Shown: positions 25,363-34,736 of the stretch, piece by piece
How the letters are laid out: the number at the start of each line of letters is the position of its first letter
Numbering within the stretch: position 1 is the first letter of the stretch
Position numbers and translations under genes: made by a program
Origin: Bacillus oleivorans
GTDB lineage: Bacteria; Bacillota; Bacilli; Bacillales; JC228
DNA length: 64,000 nucleotides
Direction of reading: 5' to 3'
Assembly: GCF_900207585.1 (NCBI RefSeq)
Contig: NZ_OAOP01000003.1
Span: forward strand, 408,051-472,050
Notes under the pieces: model-generated
The model's database searches: none
The model's input: the letters and a program-made list of their open reading frames with translations, nothing else
What the model was told of the DNA's origin: nothing

Positions 25363-28300
25363 ATGAGTTTGTCAGTAACGTTTTTATTAGGGCGTTCGGG
25401 TTCAGGAAAAACAGAGAGAATGCTAGAAGAAATCATAGCAGATCTAAAGGAACAGCCACTCGGTCCGCCGATTTTAATTATCGTACCGGATCAAATGACC
25501 TTTCAAATTGAATACGAATTAGCGAAGCGTCTCCCGGCAAACGGAATGATCCGTGCACAAGTCTATAGCTTTTCAAGACTTGCCTGGCGGGTTCTTCAGG
25601 AAACAGGGGGATTAACCAGGCTTCCGATCGACTCTACAGGAATCAGTATGCTCATCAGAAAAATACTGAATGAAAGAAAAAATGAGCTTCGTTTATTTCA
25701 ATCTCAGGGTGATAAAATCGGCTTTATTGAAAAGCTTGGCGAATTGTTAACAGAATTAAAACGTTATTGTGTCCAGCCAGAAGAATTACAGCAGCTGCAT
25801 AGCGAGTTAGAACAGGAAATTGGGAGATCGACTCTTTCTGATAAACTCAATGATTTGCCGCTTGTTCTGCAAGCTTTTCAAGAGAGAATTGAAGGGAAAT
25901 ATATTGATCAAGAAGACAGTCTTCGTTTACTGGCAGAACAAATGTCTTTTTCGAGTTTACTGAATGGTGCAAAGGTATATGTGGATGGATTTTATAGCTT
26001 TACGCCTCAGGAATATGAGGTTATTGCAAGCTTAATGAACGGTTCCGTACATATCCATTTTCTGTTAACTCTCGATCGGCCTTATCGGAATGAACTGCCT
26101 AATGAGCTGGAAATATTCAGAATGTCTGGAGAAACATATGCAACTCTATATCAAATCGCAAGAGATGCGGGTATTCATTGTGAAGATGAGATTCTTGAGA
26201 ATCAATACCGGGCTCATGTTTCACTGAACCATTTAGAAGGAGAACTGGTGAGTATGCCTCCGGTTCCTTTTTTAGAGGATGCGGCAATTACAATGGCAGA
26301 GGCTGCGAATCGCCGTGCAGAAGTGGAAGGAATGGCTCAATCGATTCACAAATTAGTCAGAGAGGAAAATTATCGTTTTCGTGACATTGCGATATTAGTT
26401 CGCAATGGATCCACTTATGATGAACTGTTTGATACGATTTTCAAACAGTATGATATTCCATATTTTAAGGATCAAAAGAGGAAAATGATACATCACCCAG
26501 TGATTGAATTGATTCGCTCTGTACTTGAAGTCATTCAGCAGAATTGGCGCTATGAGCCGATTTTTAGGGCGGTTAAAACGGAATTATTGTATCCGCGTGA
26601 GGCAGATGCATCCATCTTCCGTTCAGATGCAGACCTTCTTGAAAATTACTGTCTGGCTTATGGTATTAAAGGAAAGCAGTGGACAAGCAAGGAACGTTGG
26701 AAATACAGACGATACAAAGGGCTTGAATGGACTGACCTGCCTCAGACCGATGAGGAAAAAAGAATGGAAACGAAAATTAATGAGCTTCGGATTATTGTCT
26801 CGGCTCCTATAAACCGCTTTGCTAACCGACTAAAACGTGCTAGTAATGTAAAAGAGCAAGTAGAGGCTCTTTATTTATTCTTAGAAGAATTAGAGATTCC
26901 TGCTAAACTGGAAAAATGGATCCATGAAGCAGAGGAAAAAGGAAACCTCGAACAAGCGAGAGAACATGATCAGGTGTGGGATGCTGTGATCCGTTTATTG
27001 GATCAGGCTGTTGAATTACTGGGGGATGAGGAGCTTTCCCTCAAGCAATTTTCAGAAATCATAGAATCAGGCTTTAATGCTCTTACCTATTCAATAGTTC
27101 CGCAATCTCTTGATCAGGTCGTGATTGCCAATATGGATCAGTCAAGAATCCACCATGGGAAAGCTGCTTTTATTATTGGACTTAATGATGGTGTGCTCCC
27201 GCAAAAGCAATCAGACGATGGAATCATTGCCGATGAAGAGCGGATTCTCATGAAAAACGCGGGGATTCCTCTAGCGCCAAGCAGTGAAATTCGTTTGTTA
27301 GATGAAGATTTTATTGCCTATAAAGCTTTTACAACTCCGATGGAAAAGCTATTTGTGAGCTATCCGATTGCCGATGAAGAGGGGAAAAGCTTGCTGGCCT
27401 CTCCTTGGATAAAACGATTAAAAGAGCTGTTCCCTAAAACCGAACGACTTACCTGGGGCTTAGAGCCTTCTGAGTCATCAGAAAAGCAATTTGCGCTTAA
27501 CCCGGATGTAGCTTTATCACATTTAACCAGCCAATTGCAGCTTTACAAAAAAGGTTATCCGATTTCTGATTTTTGGTGGGATGTTTATAACGTATTGATG
27601 GATATTCCATCACTTAAAACTACAACCGAGAAAGTACTCGCTAGTTTATTCTTTGAAAATAAAGCAAAGGACCTAAGCAAAAAAATTACGAAAGAGCTTT
27701 ATGGGAATGAGATTCAGGCAAGTGTCTCAAGAATGGAAAAGTTCAATTCGTGCCCATTCTCACACTTTATTTCACATGGTTTGCGTCTTGAACCAAGACT
27801 TATTTATAAATTAGATGCGCCCAATATAGGAGAGCTTTTTCATGGGGCTTTAAAACTGTTAGCAGACCATTTGGAAGCGAGTCAACGGTCCTGGGCGTCT
27901 TTATCGAAGCAGGATTGTGAAAAGTTATCCAAAGATGTGGTAGAAGCTTTAGCTCCAAAGCTGCAAAATCAGATACTGCTCAGTTCAAACCGGCATCATT
28001 ATATACGTCATAAATTAGAGCAGGTGATTGCAAAAACATCGTACGCCTTAAGCAAACAGGCACAAGCAAGTAAGTTTGTACCTGCCGGATTGGAACTTGG
28101 ATTCGGAAAAAATGGAACACTCCCTCCGCTTACGTTCTCATTAGATGATGGTACGAAGATGGAGCTGGTTGGGCGAATTGACCGGGTCGATACGGCTACC
28201 TATAATAGCGGGACATATATCCGGGTGGTAGATTATAAATCCAGCAAAAAAGAACTCCAGCTAAGTGATATTTACTATGGTTTATCTCTGCAAATGATGA

Positions 28301-28845
28301 CTTATTTAGATTTGGCTGTGACGTATTCAAAGGACTGGCTCGGTACAAAAGCAGATCCCGCTGGAGTACTTTACTTCCATATCCATAATCCATTCCTACA
28401 GACTAATGTGCCGCTTGAGGAAGAACAAATTGAATCCGAGCTATTAAAACAATACAAAATGTTAGGTCTTTTATTATCAGACCCTGACATTGTGAAACTG
28501 ATGGATCAAAGCCTTGAGAGCGGAACTTCATCGATCGTTTCAGCAGGTTTGAAAAAGGATGGAAGTTTTAATGCTCACTCAAAAATTGCTGCCAAAGAAG
28601 AATTTGATGTCTTAAGAAAATATGTGAGAAAGACATTTAAAAAAGCAGGTAACCAAATGGTAGCGGGCCGAGTCGACATTGCTCCATATAAGTTAAGGAA
28701 CCAGACCCCTTGCACGTTTTGTTCCTATAAATCTATTTGCCAATTTGATAGCGGCTTACCAGAAAATTCGTATCGCCATCTGCAGCATGCTAAATCAGAA
28801 ACAGCAATTGACCTGATCAGAAGGGAGGTTGAGGTAAATGAATAA
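25363..28845 (+). CDS. addB: AddB, helicase-exonuclease subunit B
   Basis: A 1160-residue subunit of the AddAB double-strand-break resection complex (the RecBCD counterpart) that trims DNA ends and recognises Chi. Walker A is GRSGSGKTERM near the N-terminus. The C-terminal RecB-type nuclease domain includes GRIDRVD and VVDYKSSKKELQ. The four cysteines of the 4Fe-4S cluster are C797 (SCPFSHF), C1117, C1120 and C1126 (CTFCSYKSIC), with spacing equal to B. subtilis AddB. The length is as expected. AAAGGAAGAGG precedes the ATG. It overlaps addA by eight bases, so translation is coupled. Confidence 0.96.
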   Translation: MSLSVTFLLGRSGSGKTERMLEEIIADLKEQPLGPPILIIVPDQMTFQIEYELAKRLPANGMIRAQVYSFSRLAWRVLQETGGLTRLPIDSTGISMLIRKILNERKNELRLFQSQGDKIGFIEKLGELLTELKRYCVQPEELQQLHSELEQEIGRSTLSDKLNDLPLVLQAFQERIEGKYIDQEDSLRLLAEQMSFSSLLNGAKVYVDGFYSFTPQEYEVIASLMNGSVHIHFLLTLDRPYRNELPNELEIFRMSGETYATLYQIARDAGIHCEDEILENQYRAHVSLNHLEGELVSMPPVPFLEDAAITMAEAANRRAEVEGMAQSIHKLVREENYRFRDIAILVRNGSTYDELFDTIFKQYDIPYFKDQKRKMIHHPVIELIRSVLEVIQQNWRYEPIFRAVKTELLYPREADASIFRSDADLLENYCLAYGIKGKQWTSKERWKYRRYKGLEWTDLPQTDEEKRMETKINELRIIVSAPINRFANRLKRASNVKEQVEALYLFLEELEIPAKLEKWIHEAEEKGNLEQAREHDQVWDAVIRLLDQAVELLGDEELSLKQFSEIIESGFNALTYSIVPQSLDQVVIANMDQSRIHHGKAAFIIGLNDGVLPQKQSDDGIIADEERILMKNAGIPLAPSSEIRLLDEDFIAYKAFTTPMEKLFVSYPIADEEGKSLLASPWIKRLKELFPKTERLTWGLEPSESSEKQFALNPDVALSHLTSQLQLYKKGYPISDFWWDVYNVLMDIPSLKTTTEKVLASLFFENKAKDLSKKITKELYGNEIQASVSRMEKFNSCPFSHFISHGLRLEPRLIYKLDAPNIGELFHGALKLLADHLEASQRSWASLSKQDCEKLSKDVVEALAPKLQNQILLSSNRHHYIRHKLEQVIAKTSYALSKQAQASKFVPAGLELGFGKNGTLPPLTFSLDDGTKMELVGRIDRVDTATYNSGTYIRVVDYKSSKKELQLSDIYYGLSLQMMTYLDLAVTYSKDWLGTKADPAGVLYFHIHNPFLQTNVPLEEEQIESELLKQYKMLGLLLSDPDIVKLMDQSLESGTSSIVSAGLKKDGSFNAHSKIAAKEEFDVLRKYVRKTFKKAGNQMVAGRVDIAPYKLRNQTPCTFCSYKSICQFDSGLPENSYRHLQHAKSETAIDLIRREVEVNE

Positions 28846-31800
28846 ACCAAGATGGACTGAGAATCAGGAGAAAGCAATCTTTGCATCTGGGAAAGATATT
28901 CTGGTTGCAGCAGCAGCTGGATCAGGAAAAACCGCAGTCCTGGTAGAAAGAATTATTCAAAAGCTGATGGACGAAGAACATGGATACAATGTTGATGAAT
29001 TATTAGTAGTAACTTTTACGAATGCCTCTGCAGCTGAGATGAGACACCGGATTGGAAATGCCCTTGAAGCTGCGATAAAAGAGAATCCTCATTCTCTTCA
29101 TTTGCGCAAGCAATTAACCCTGTTAAATAGGGCGTCTATATCTACTCTGCACTCATTCTGCTTGGATGTCGTCCGAAAATATTATTATCTTGTTGACTTA
29201 GACCCCAATTTTAGGATAGCTGACTCAAGTGAACTGGCTCTCATTCAGGATGAAGTGATGGATGAATTGCTAGAAGACAGTTATGCGATGGAGGATTCGG
29301 AGGAATTTTATCAGCTTGTCGATGTCTTTGCCGATGATCGTTCTGACCTGCCGCTGCAGGTGATTATTCGAAATTTGTATGAGTTTTCTAGGGCCAACCC
29401 AAACCCAAACGAATGGTTTAAAAAGTTAATTGAACTGTACGATATACAACCAGATACAGGAATCAATGATCTCAGCTTTACAAAAACCATTATGGAATCT
29501 ATCTTGATGGAACTTAATGCAGCTAAATCGATGTTAGAGCAGGCGATTGAATTAGCTGCTCTTCCAGGCGGTCCTCAACCCAAAATTCAAACATATGAAC
29601 AAGATATAGCCTTTGTTCAGATGCTGCGAGAGGCTGCTGAAATTGGATGGGATACTTTATATCAAACAATTCAAGCTCAAGGGTTTTTGAAGGCAGTGTC
29701 GGTTAAAAAAGCAGACTATGATGAAGAATTGTTAAAGCAAACAGATACGCTGCGAAAGAAAGCGAAGGAACTGGTTGAAAAGATTAAAGAGCAATTTTTT
29801 TCAAGAAAACCAGATTCTTATCTGAATGATATAAGGTCGATGAAACCTATTGTTGAGGGAGTCGTGCGGTTAGTTCAACGATATCACAAGAAATTTCAGG
29901 CAGTGAAAATGGAAAAATCCCTGATTGATTTTGGCGATTTAGAACATTTTTGCCTGTCAATCTTAATGGAGGAAAATAAGCCCTCTAAAATTGCGAAAGC
30001 CTTTCAGGAACGATTCAAAGAAATCCTTGTCGACGAGTATCAGGACACCAACCTTGTTCAAGAAACGATTATCCAGCTGATCAAAAAAGGTTCAGAACAA
30101 AACGGGAACTTATTCATGGTAGGGGATGTCAAACAATCGATTTATAAGTTCCGATTAGCAGAACCGCAGCTCTTTATTGAGAAATATCGCTCGTTTTGGC
30201 CAGACGTAAAAGCTCCAAGCGGTTTAAGAATAGACTTGGCACAGAATTTCAGAAGCCGGGATGAAGTACTTCATGGAACTAACTTTATTTTTAAGCAAAC
30301 AATGGGGGAAAAAGTAGGAGATATAGAATATACAGAGGATGCCGAGCTTAAAGTCAATGATCTCTATCCTCCTTCTCCATTTCCTATATCGGTTATTCTA
30401 ATAGAAAAAGATGGTCAGAATGACGATCTGGAGGAAAACCAAGAAGAGGATCTTGAAAAATCACAGCTCGAAGCGAGATTTATAGCAAAAGAGATTCGTG
30501 CCTTAATCGATAGCGGAGAAGAAGTATACGATCCGAAAATAGGCTCATATCGACAGCTCCAGTTCAGAGATATTGTGATTTTACTGCGTTCGATGCCATG
30601 GGCACAGACTATTATGGACGAATGTAAAGAATTAGGGATACCGGTATATGCGGATCTGTCCGACGGTTATTTTGAAGCAACTGAAGTTGCTATTATGCTG
30701 TCACTCTTAAAAATTATTGATAACCCGCAGCAAGATATCCCGCTGGCTGCTGTATTACGGTCACCTATAGTTGGAATGGATGAGGAAGAATTAGCGCTAG
30801 TACGGATCGCACATAAAAAGGGGAGTTATTTTGAAGCATTTACTTCCTTCATAAACGATGAGGTTCCTGAACATAGTGCAGCTAAGAAAAAAGGAATGGA
30901 CTTCCTTAATTATCTCGAAAACTGGAGAGTACTGGCAAGAAGAGGAACTTTATCAGAGCTAATTTGGCAAATCTATCAAGATACAAAGTTTTTAGAATAT
31001 GTCGGCGGACTTCCAGGCGGAAAGCAAAGACAAGCCAATCTTCGCGCTCTTTACGATCGGGCAAGGGTCTACGAAACAACCTCCTTTAGAGGACTGTTCC
31101 GCTTTCTTCGTTTTGTTGAGAGATTGCAAGAACGCGGCGAGGACCTGGGGACAGCCCGTTCGATTGGGGAACAGGATGATGTTGTCCGATTAATGACGAT
31201 TCACCGTTCAAAGGGATTAGAATTCCCTTATGTCTTTATTGCAGGATTAAATAAAAATTTCAATATGAAAGATGTGCAGTCATCAACCCTTTTAGATAAG
31301 GAGCTTGGCATAGCCATGAAATATGTTGATCCGATAAAACGGCTCACTTATCCATCTTTGCCGCAATTAGCGTTTGCCCGTAAAAAACGCCTAGAATCGC
31401 TATCAGAAGAAATGAGAATTTTGTATGTAGCCTTAACGCGGGCCAAGGAAAAATTGTATCTGTTAGGGACAATTTCTGAGCTTGGAAAATCTGTTGAAAA
31501 ATGGAGTTTATCCGGGGACAAACCTGGCTGGCTTTTACCTGACTTTGTCCGGTCTAAGGCTTCTTCCTATTTAGACTGGATTGGTCCTGCTCTTTTAAGA
31601 TCTAAAGATATTCAGGAAGTACTTAGCGAAATGGGTTTATCATCTCCTTATAAGCCGCTTGAACATCCGTCACGCTTTGAACTTTCTATTATTTCAGCTC
31701 CTTTACTAATGAGCAATGACTCAAGTGAGAAGCAAAGACAAAATGGGCTTGAGGCAGTCCGAAATGGAGAGCCCGTTGGAGAGATTGGAGATAAAACAGA

Positions 31801-32524
31801 GGCACTTCTAAAGCAAATGACATGGGAGTACTCATATCAATCGGTAACCAGCATGCGCTCAAAAATGTCTGTTTCTGAGTTGAAAAGACAGCGGGAATGG
31901 GTTAATCGAGAAGAGATGCTCCCTACCTTGCGTCGTACCTCTTTGTTTGACCGGCCAAGCTTTTTACAAGAAAAAAGGCTTACTCCAACTGAACGGGGGA
32001 CGGCGATGCACCTAGTCATGCAGCATGTTCCGTTACAGCAGGAAGTTACTTTGGAAAGTATTCATGCTTTATTAAATCGTATGATAACGATTCAGTTGCT
32101 TACAGAAGAACAAGCAAAATGCATTGATCCGGAGCAAATCCTGAATTTTTTTGAATCCAACGTCGGAGCGAGAATGCTAAAGGCTCCTGCTGTATACCGA
32201 GAGCTTCCATTTAGCTTTGTTTTACCGGTAGAAGATCAACTGGATGAAAAAATTCTGATCCAAGGGATCATTGACTGCTTATTTGAAGATGAACAGGGAT
32301 TGGTACTAATCGATTTTAAATCCGATACAATCACAGGGAAGTACCCGAATGGATTTGAACAGGCAAAACCTGAGTTGATAGAACGATATAAAACCCAAAT
32401 TGAATTATATAAAAAAGCGGTAGAAAAAATTGTGGTCAAGCCTCTCCAAGAAGCATGTCTATATTTCTTTGACGGAGGTCATCAAATTTCATTTATTAAC
32501 GAAATGAATAATAGCAAGACCTAA
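28838..32524 (+). CDS. addA: AddA, helicase-nuclease subunit A
   Basis: A 1228-residue UvrD/RecB-type superfamily 1 helicase. Motif I is AAAAGSGKTAVL, Ia is VTFTNASAAEMR, motif II is VDEYQDTN, motif III-like is VGDVKQSIYKFR, and motif VI is YVALTRAKEKLY. The C-terminal nuclease motif LVLIDFKSDT is intact, so both helicase and nuclease are predicted active. GGGAGG within the addB 3' end serves the ATG. In B. subtilis, sbcD-sbcC follow addA; here the converging gerP operon follows directly. Confidence 0.96.
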   Translation: MNKPRWTENQEKAIFASGKDILVAAAAGSGKTAVLVERIIQKLMDEEHGYNVDELLVVTFTNASAAEMRHRIGNALEAAIKENPHSLHLRKQLTLLNRASISTLHSFCLDVVRKYYYLVDLDPNFRIADSSELALIQDEVMDELLEDSYAMEDSEEFYQLVDVFADDRSDLPLQVIIRNLYEFSRANPNPNEWFKKLIELYDIQPDTGINDLSFTKTIMESILMELNAAKSMLEQAIELAALPGGPQPKIQTYEQDIAFVQMLREAAEIGWDTLYQTIQAQGFLKAVSVKKADYDEELLKQTDTLRKKAKELVEKIKEQFFSRKPDSYLNDIRSMKPIVEGVVRLVQRYHKKFQAVKMEKSLIDFGDLEHFCLSILMEENKPSKIAKAFQERFKEILVDEYQDTNLVQETIIQLIKKGSEQNGNLFMVGDVKQSIYKFRLAEPQLFIEKYRSFWPDVKAPSGLRIDLAQNFRSRDEVLHGTNFIFKQTMGEKVGDIEYTEDAELKVNDLYPPSPFPISVILIEKDGQNDDLEENQEEDLEKSQLEARFIAKEIRALIDSGEEVYDPKIGSYRQLQFRDIVILLRSMPWAQTIMDECKELGIPVYADLSDGYFEATEVAIMLSLLKIIDNPQQDIPLAAVLRSPIVGMDEEELALVRIAHKKGSYFEAFTSFINDEVPEHSAAKKKGMDFLNYLENWRVLARRGTLSELIWQIYQDTKFLEYVGGLPGGKQRQANLRALYDRARVYETTSFRGLFRFLRFVERLQERGEDLGTARSIGEQDDVVRLMTIHRSKGLEFPYVFIAGLNKNFNMKDVQSSTLLDKELGIAMKYVDPIKRLTYPSLPQLAFARKKRLESLSEEMRILYVALTRAKEKLYLLGTISELGKSVEKWSLSGDKPGWLLPDFVRSKASSYLDWIGPALLRSKDIQEVLSEMGLSSPYKPLEHPSRFELSIISAPLLMSNDSSEKQRQNGLEAVRNGEPVGEIGDKTEALLKQMTWEYSYQSVTSMRSKMSVSELKRQREWVNREEMLPTLRRTSLFDRPSFLQEKRLTPTERGTAMHLVMQHVPLQQEVTLESIHALLNRMITIQLLTEEQAKCIDPEQILNFFESNVGARMLKAPAVYRELPFSFVLPVEDQLDEKILIQGIIDCLFEDEQGLVLIDFKSDTITGKYPNGFEQAKPELIERYKTQIELYKKAVEKIVVKPLQEACLYFFDGGHQISFINEMNNSKT

Positions 32525-32544
32525 AAATAATTGGCAAAATGAAA

Positions 32545-32575
32545 GGCCGATAGAGAATATTTCTCTCTGTCGGCC
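32545..32575. terminator. Hairpin between addA and gerPF
   Basis: GGCCGATAGAGA (32545-32556) pairs with TCTCTGTCGGCC (32564-32575) with one wobble pair. The flanks are AT-rich. It probably ends both convergent units. Confidence 0.6.
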
Positions 32576-32621
32576 ATATTTATGAGTTTTTATATTCAGC
32601 TAGTGGGGAAAGCGGCCAGTG

Positions 32622-32840
32622 TTATGCATTTCCGGTGATAGGCTGATCAATCGCATTTAAATCGATGTAGTTGCTCGCACTTAGGAAATTATTGTTAATG
32701 ATAAACGGACCAGTATTATGGGCACCTGACCCGGAAATCGTTTTGTGACTGCTCTTAGGAGAAACATAAAAGGTATCACCAAACTGTACCTCGCCACCGC
32801 TTACCGAAAAGATTTGAATAGGACCTACTATGGCAGGCAT
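32622..32840 (-). CDS. gerPF: Spore germination protein GerPF
   Basis: A 72-residue member of the GerPA/GerPF family (MPAIVGPIQIFSVSGGEVQFGD, then ISGSGAHNTGPFI). The GerP proteins act in the inner spore coat to let germinants pass. The ATG at 32840 gives the conserved MPAIVG start and fits AGAGG nine bases upstream; an ATG at 32849 abuts that site. It is the last gene of the six-gene operon. Confidence 0.9.
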   Translation of the reverse strand: MPAIVGPIQIFSVSGGEVQFGDTFYVSPKSSHKTISGSGAHNTGPFIINNNFLSASNYIDLNAIDQPITGNA

Positions 32841-32891
32841 AACCAACATCCTCTTCTCTTTATAGTCTCTTTATTCTATGGGATTTACCCA

Positions 32892-33272
32892 TTAATCGTT
32901 CTCCTTTGGCTTTAATTGGCGAATATGTTTAACCCTCGATTCCATGTAGGCTTTCCCAATATTTCCAACCTTCACTATAGAAGATGTGGATGTTGCTGTA
33001 ATATCAACTTTATTAACAAAAATATTAGGGTTATATTGATAAAAATTGGCTCTGACATTCCCTTTAGGCGGTAATGGAATTCGTTCGGAAAAAATAGAGA
33101 TTTCTGGCCCATCGACTGGTCCCTCATAACCAAAAAAGATTTCCTCTTCTCTTTGAACTGCAAATACATCAGCTCGTGAACAAATCGTATTGGTATCCCC
33201 TAAACGGACTAAGGAACTAAAGCTGACCGTATTGAATAATAAACGATTGACGTGTGATATTCTCTTCCACAT
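32892..33272 (-). CDS. gerPE: Spore germination protein GerPE
   Basis: A 126-residue protein (MWKRISHVNRLLFNTVSFSS, then VRLGDTNTICSRADVFAVQR) matching GerPE in size and position. It has the LxxIGD-like strand pattern shared by GerP members. It starts six bases after the gerPD stop codon. It contributes to the coat-located GerP complex. Confidence 0.85.
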   Translation of the reverse strand: MWKRISHVNRLLFNTVSFSSLVRLGDTNTICSRADVFAVQREEEIFFGYEGPVDGPEISIFSERIPLPPKGNVRANFYQYNPNIFVNKVDITATSTSSIVKVGNIGKAYMESRVKHIRQLKPKEND

Positions 33273-33277
33273 GTTGA

Positions 33278-33457
33278 TCAGCCTTCTGGTGTAAGAGGTA
33301 CAAAAGGTCCGATGATCAATGCTTCTGGCGGAGTATCAAAAGTAGCAGCGAGCTGAATCGTTTCAGAATCGCCAATCTGCACTAAAGAAGCACTCGTGAC
33401 TCCAACTATATGAATTGAGCCAACTGATAATTCTCGATTTAATACATTAAACTCCAT
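33278..33457 (-). CDS. gerPD: Spore germination protein GerPD
   Basis: A 59-residue reading frame (MEFNVLNRELSVGSIHIVGV, then TSASLVQIGDSETIQLAA, ending PLTPEG) lies between gerPC and gerPE. It has the GerP-typical VGSIHI and SLVQIGD motifs. It overlaps the gerPC 3' end by 11 bases, so translation is coupled. B. subtilis GerPD is about the same size. Confidence 0.85.
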   Translation of the reverse strand: MEFNVLNRELSVGSIHIVGVTSASLVQIGDSETIQLAATFDTPPEALIIGPFVPLTPEG

Positions 33458-34070
33458 TATGAGGATTCTCTCCTTTTGGATCAGATTGAAAACGTGTCAG
33501 GAATGAGTAGATTCCCTGTTGTATTTCACCTCTGATACGGGCAGAAACCATTTCCGCAACTTGCTCCGCTGACTCCTGTTGAATTACTTGCGGCGGTAGC
33601 TGCCCGATATGATATCGGATTCTTGTTTTTAATTGATTCTTGATATCTTGGCTAATCAATTCTAGGTAAGACTCATTTGGCTGGATTCCAAGCTGATCTT
33701 TTGTATCCGAAATAATCTGCGGGACAGATTCGTCGAGATACTGATTCATTTTCTCTTCTATTAAATCATGAATCACCACATTTTTTGGATCGTAGACTGG
33801 TGAGGGAACAGGATGCTGTCCAGTCGAAAGATCTCCTATATTTTGCAAATCCTGTGGCGATATTCCTACATTCAATGTACCCTCTAGTGTCTCAATTTTT
33901 AATTGGTCAAACTTATATTCAATTCGATCGATTTTTAAAGGAGGCTGTGACCGAAGCTCTGTCACGATTTTTTTTAGTTCATCAATTTCTTTTTCCAACT
34001 GTTGAATTTTTTTATGGTGTCTCTCCATGAGTTGTTGGTATGAATCCGCATAGGAATAAGGTTGGTACAT
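33447..34070 (-). CDS. gerPC: Spore germination protein GerPC
   Basis: A 207-residue hydrophilic protein. An N-terminal coiled coil (residues about 12-42, LMERHHKKIQQLEKEIDELK) is followed by a Pro-containing linker with KIDRIEYKFDQLKIETLEGT and LNVGISP. The C-terminal domain is helical (YLELISQDIKNQLKTRIRYH). Size and operon position match GerPC, the largest GerP protein. Confidence 0.9.
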   Translation of the reverse strand: MYQPYSYADSYQQLMERHHKKIQQLEKEIDELKKIVTELRSQPPLKIDRIEYKFDQLKIETLEGTLNVGISPQDLQNIGDLSTGQHPVPSPVYDPKNVVIHDLIEEKMNQYLDESVPQIISDTKDQLGIQPNESYLELISQDIKNQLKTRIRYHIGQLPPQVIQQESAEQVAEMVSARIRGEIQQGIYSFLTRFQSDPKGENPHNGV

Positions 34071-34093
34071 GTAATCCCGCCTTTCTTTTAAAA

Positions 34094-34336
34094 CTATACA
34101 GTTGGGGCTCCTAATGGAACGAGTGAAGGTTCAACACCTGGAGCCTCGCCGGTCTGTGTGACAGGACCTACAACTCCATCAGCTTCAGGTGCCGGCAGTA
34201 CATATCCGCCAGTATTATAAAGATAGGCATTTGCAGAAATCGAGCCAGAGCTGCCAATCTGTAAAACAGATGAGTTGGTTACACTGCCAACTCGCAGTGT
34301 ATGGATATAAATAGATTGCTGAATATAAAAATTCAT
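34094..34336 (-). CDS. gerPB: Spore germination protein GerPB
   Basis: An 80-residue protein starting MNFYIQQSIYIHTLRVGSVT with SSVLQIGSSGSI and YNTGGYV, the standard GerPB pattern. The C-terminus is Pro/Gly-rich. AAAGGTGAT precedes the ATG. Confidence 0.9.
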   Translation of the reverse strand: MNFYIQQSIYIHTLRVGSVTNSSVLQIGSSGSISANAYLYNTGGYVLPAPEADGVVGPVTQTGEAPGVEPSLVPLGAPTV

Positions 34337-34376
34337 ACGATCACCTTTTATTCATGAAATACAAAAGAATAATTTT

Positions 34377-34598
34377 CTATAATGTAAACGCAATTGGCAT
34401 ATCAATTCCTTCTTGATCATACGCGTTTGTATTGCTGTAGTGATTCACAACGTATAATCCGTCACCGGTATTAAAGGATCCTGCTCCAGCAAACGTTTTG
34501 GTTACAGAATGAGGTGAAATTGAGAAGACATCCCCAATATGAAAAACAGAACTGCTGCCGATGCTATTAACTTGAACGATTCCAACAACTGCAGGCAT
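34377..34598 (-). CDS. gerPA: Spore germination protein GerPA
   Basis: A 73-residue paralogue of GerPF (MPAVVGIVQVNSIGSSSVFH, then FAGAGSFNTGDGLYVVNH). It is the first gene of the operon, with GAGGT eight bases upstream of the ATG, downstream of a sigma-K-like promoter. Confidence 0.9.
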   Translation of the reverse strand: MPAVVGIVQVNSIGSSSVFHIGDVFSISPHSVTKTFAGAGSFNTGDGLYVVNHYSNTNAYDQEGIDMPIAFTL

Positions 34599-34636
34599 TC
34601 TCGGAACCTCACTTCCTAAAACTTAGGCTTTGATAT

Positions 34637-34664
34637 TAATGTATGAGAAACAATGGGAGATGTG
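34637..34664 (-). promoter_or_regulatory. Sigma-K-type promoter of the gerP operon
   Basis: Minus strand: -35 CACA (34664-34661), 15-bp spacer, -10 CATACATTA (34645-34637), fitting CATA-N3-TA. The gerP operon is known to be sigma-K-dependent in B. subtilis. Confidence 0.6.
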
Positions 34665-34679
34665 ATACAATCGCCTATT

Positions 34680-34708
34680 TTTCAATTGGGGCAGAAAACC
34701 GATATAAT
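34680..34708 (+). promoter_or_regulatory. Sigma-A promoter of the DUF418 gene
   Basis: -35 TTTCAA (34680-34685), 17-bp spacer, -10 TATAAT (34703-34708). Transcription from here would begin after the alternative upstream ATG at 34653, supporting the start at 34737. Confidence 0.6.
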
Positions 34709-34736
34709 GGACATAATTGGAAGCGGAAGGTGGAGC

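Noticed and set aside
34653..34736. N-terminal extension of the DUF418 protein from ATG 34653
   Set aside because: A TATAAT promoter at 34703-34708 lies inside it, and AAGGTGG marks the ATG at 34737.
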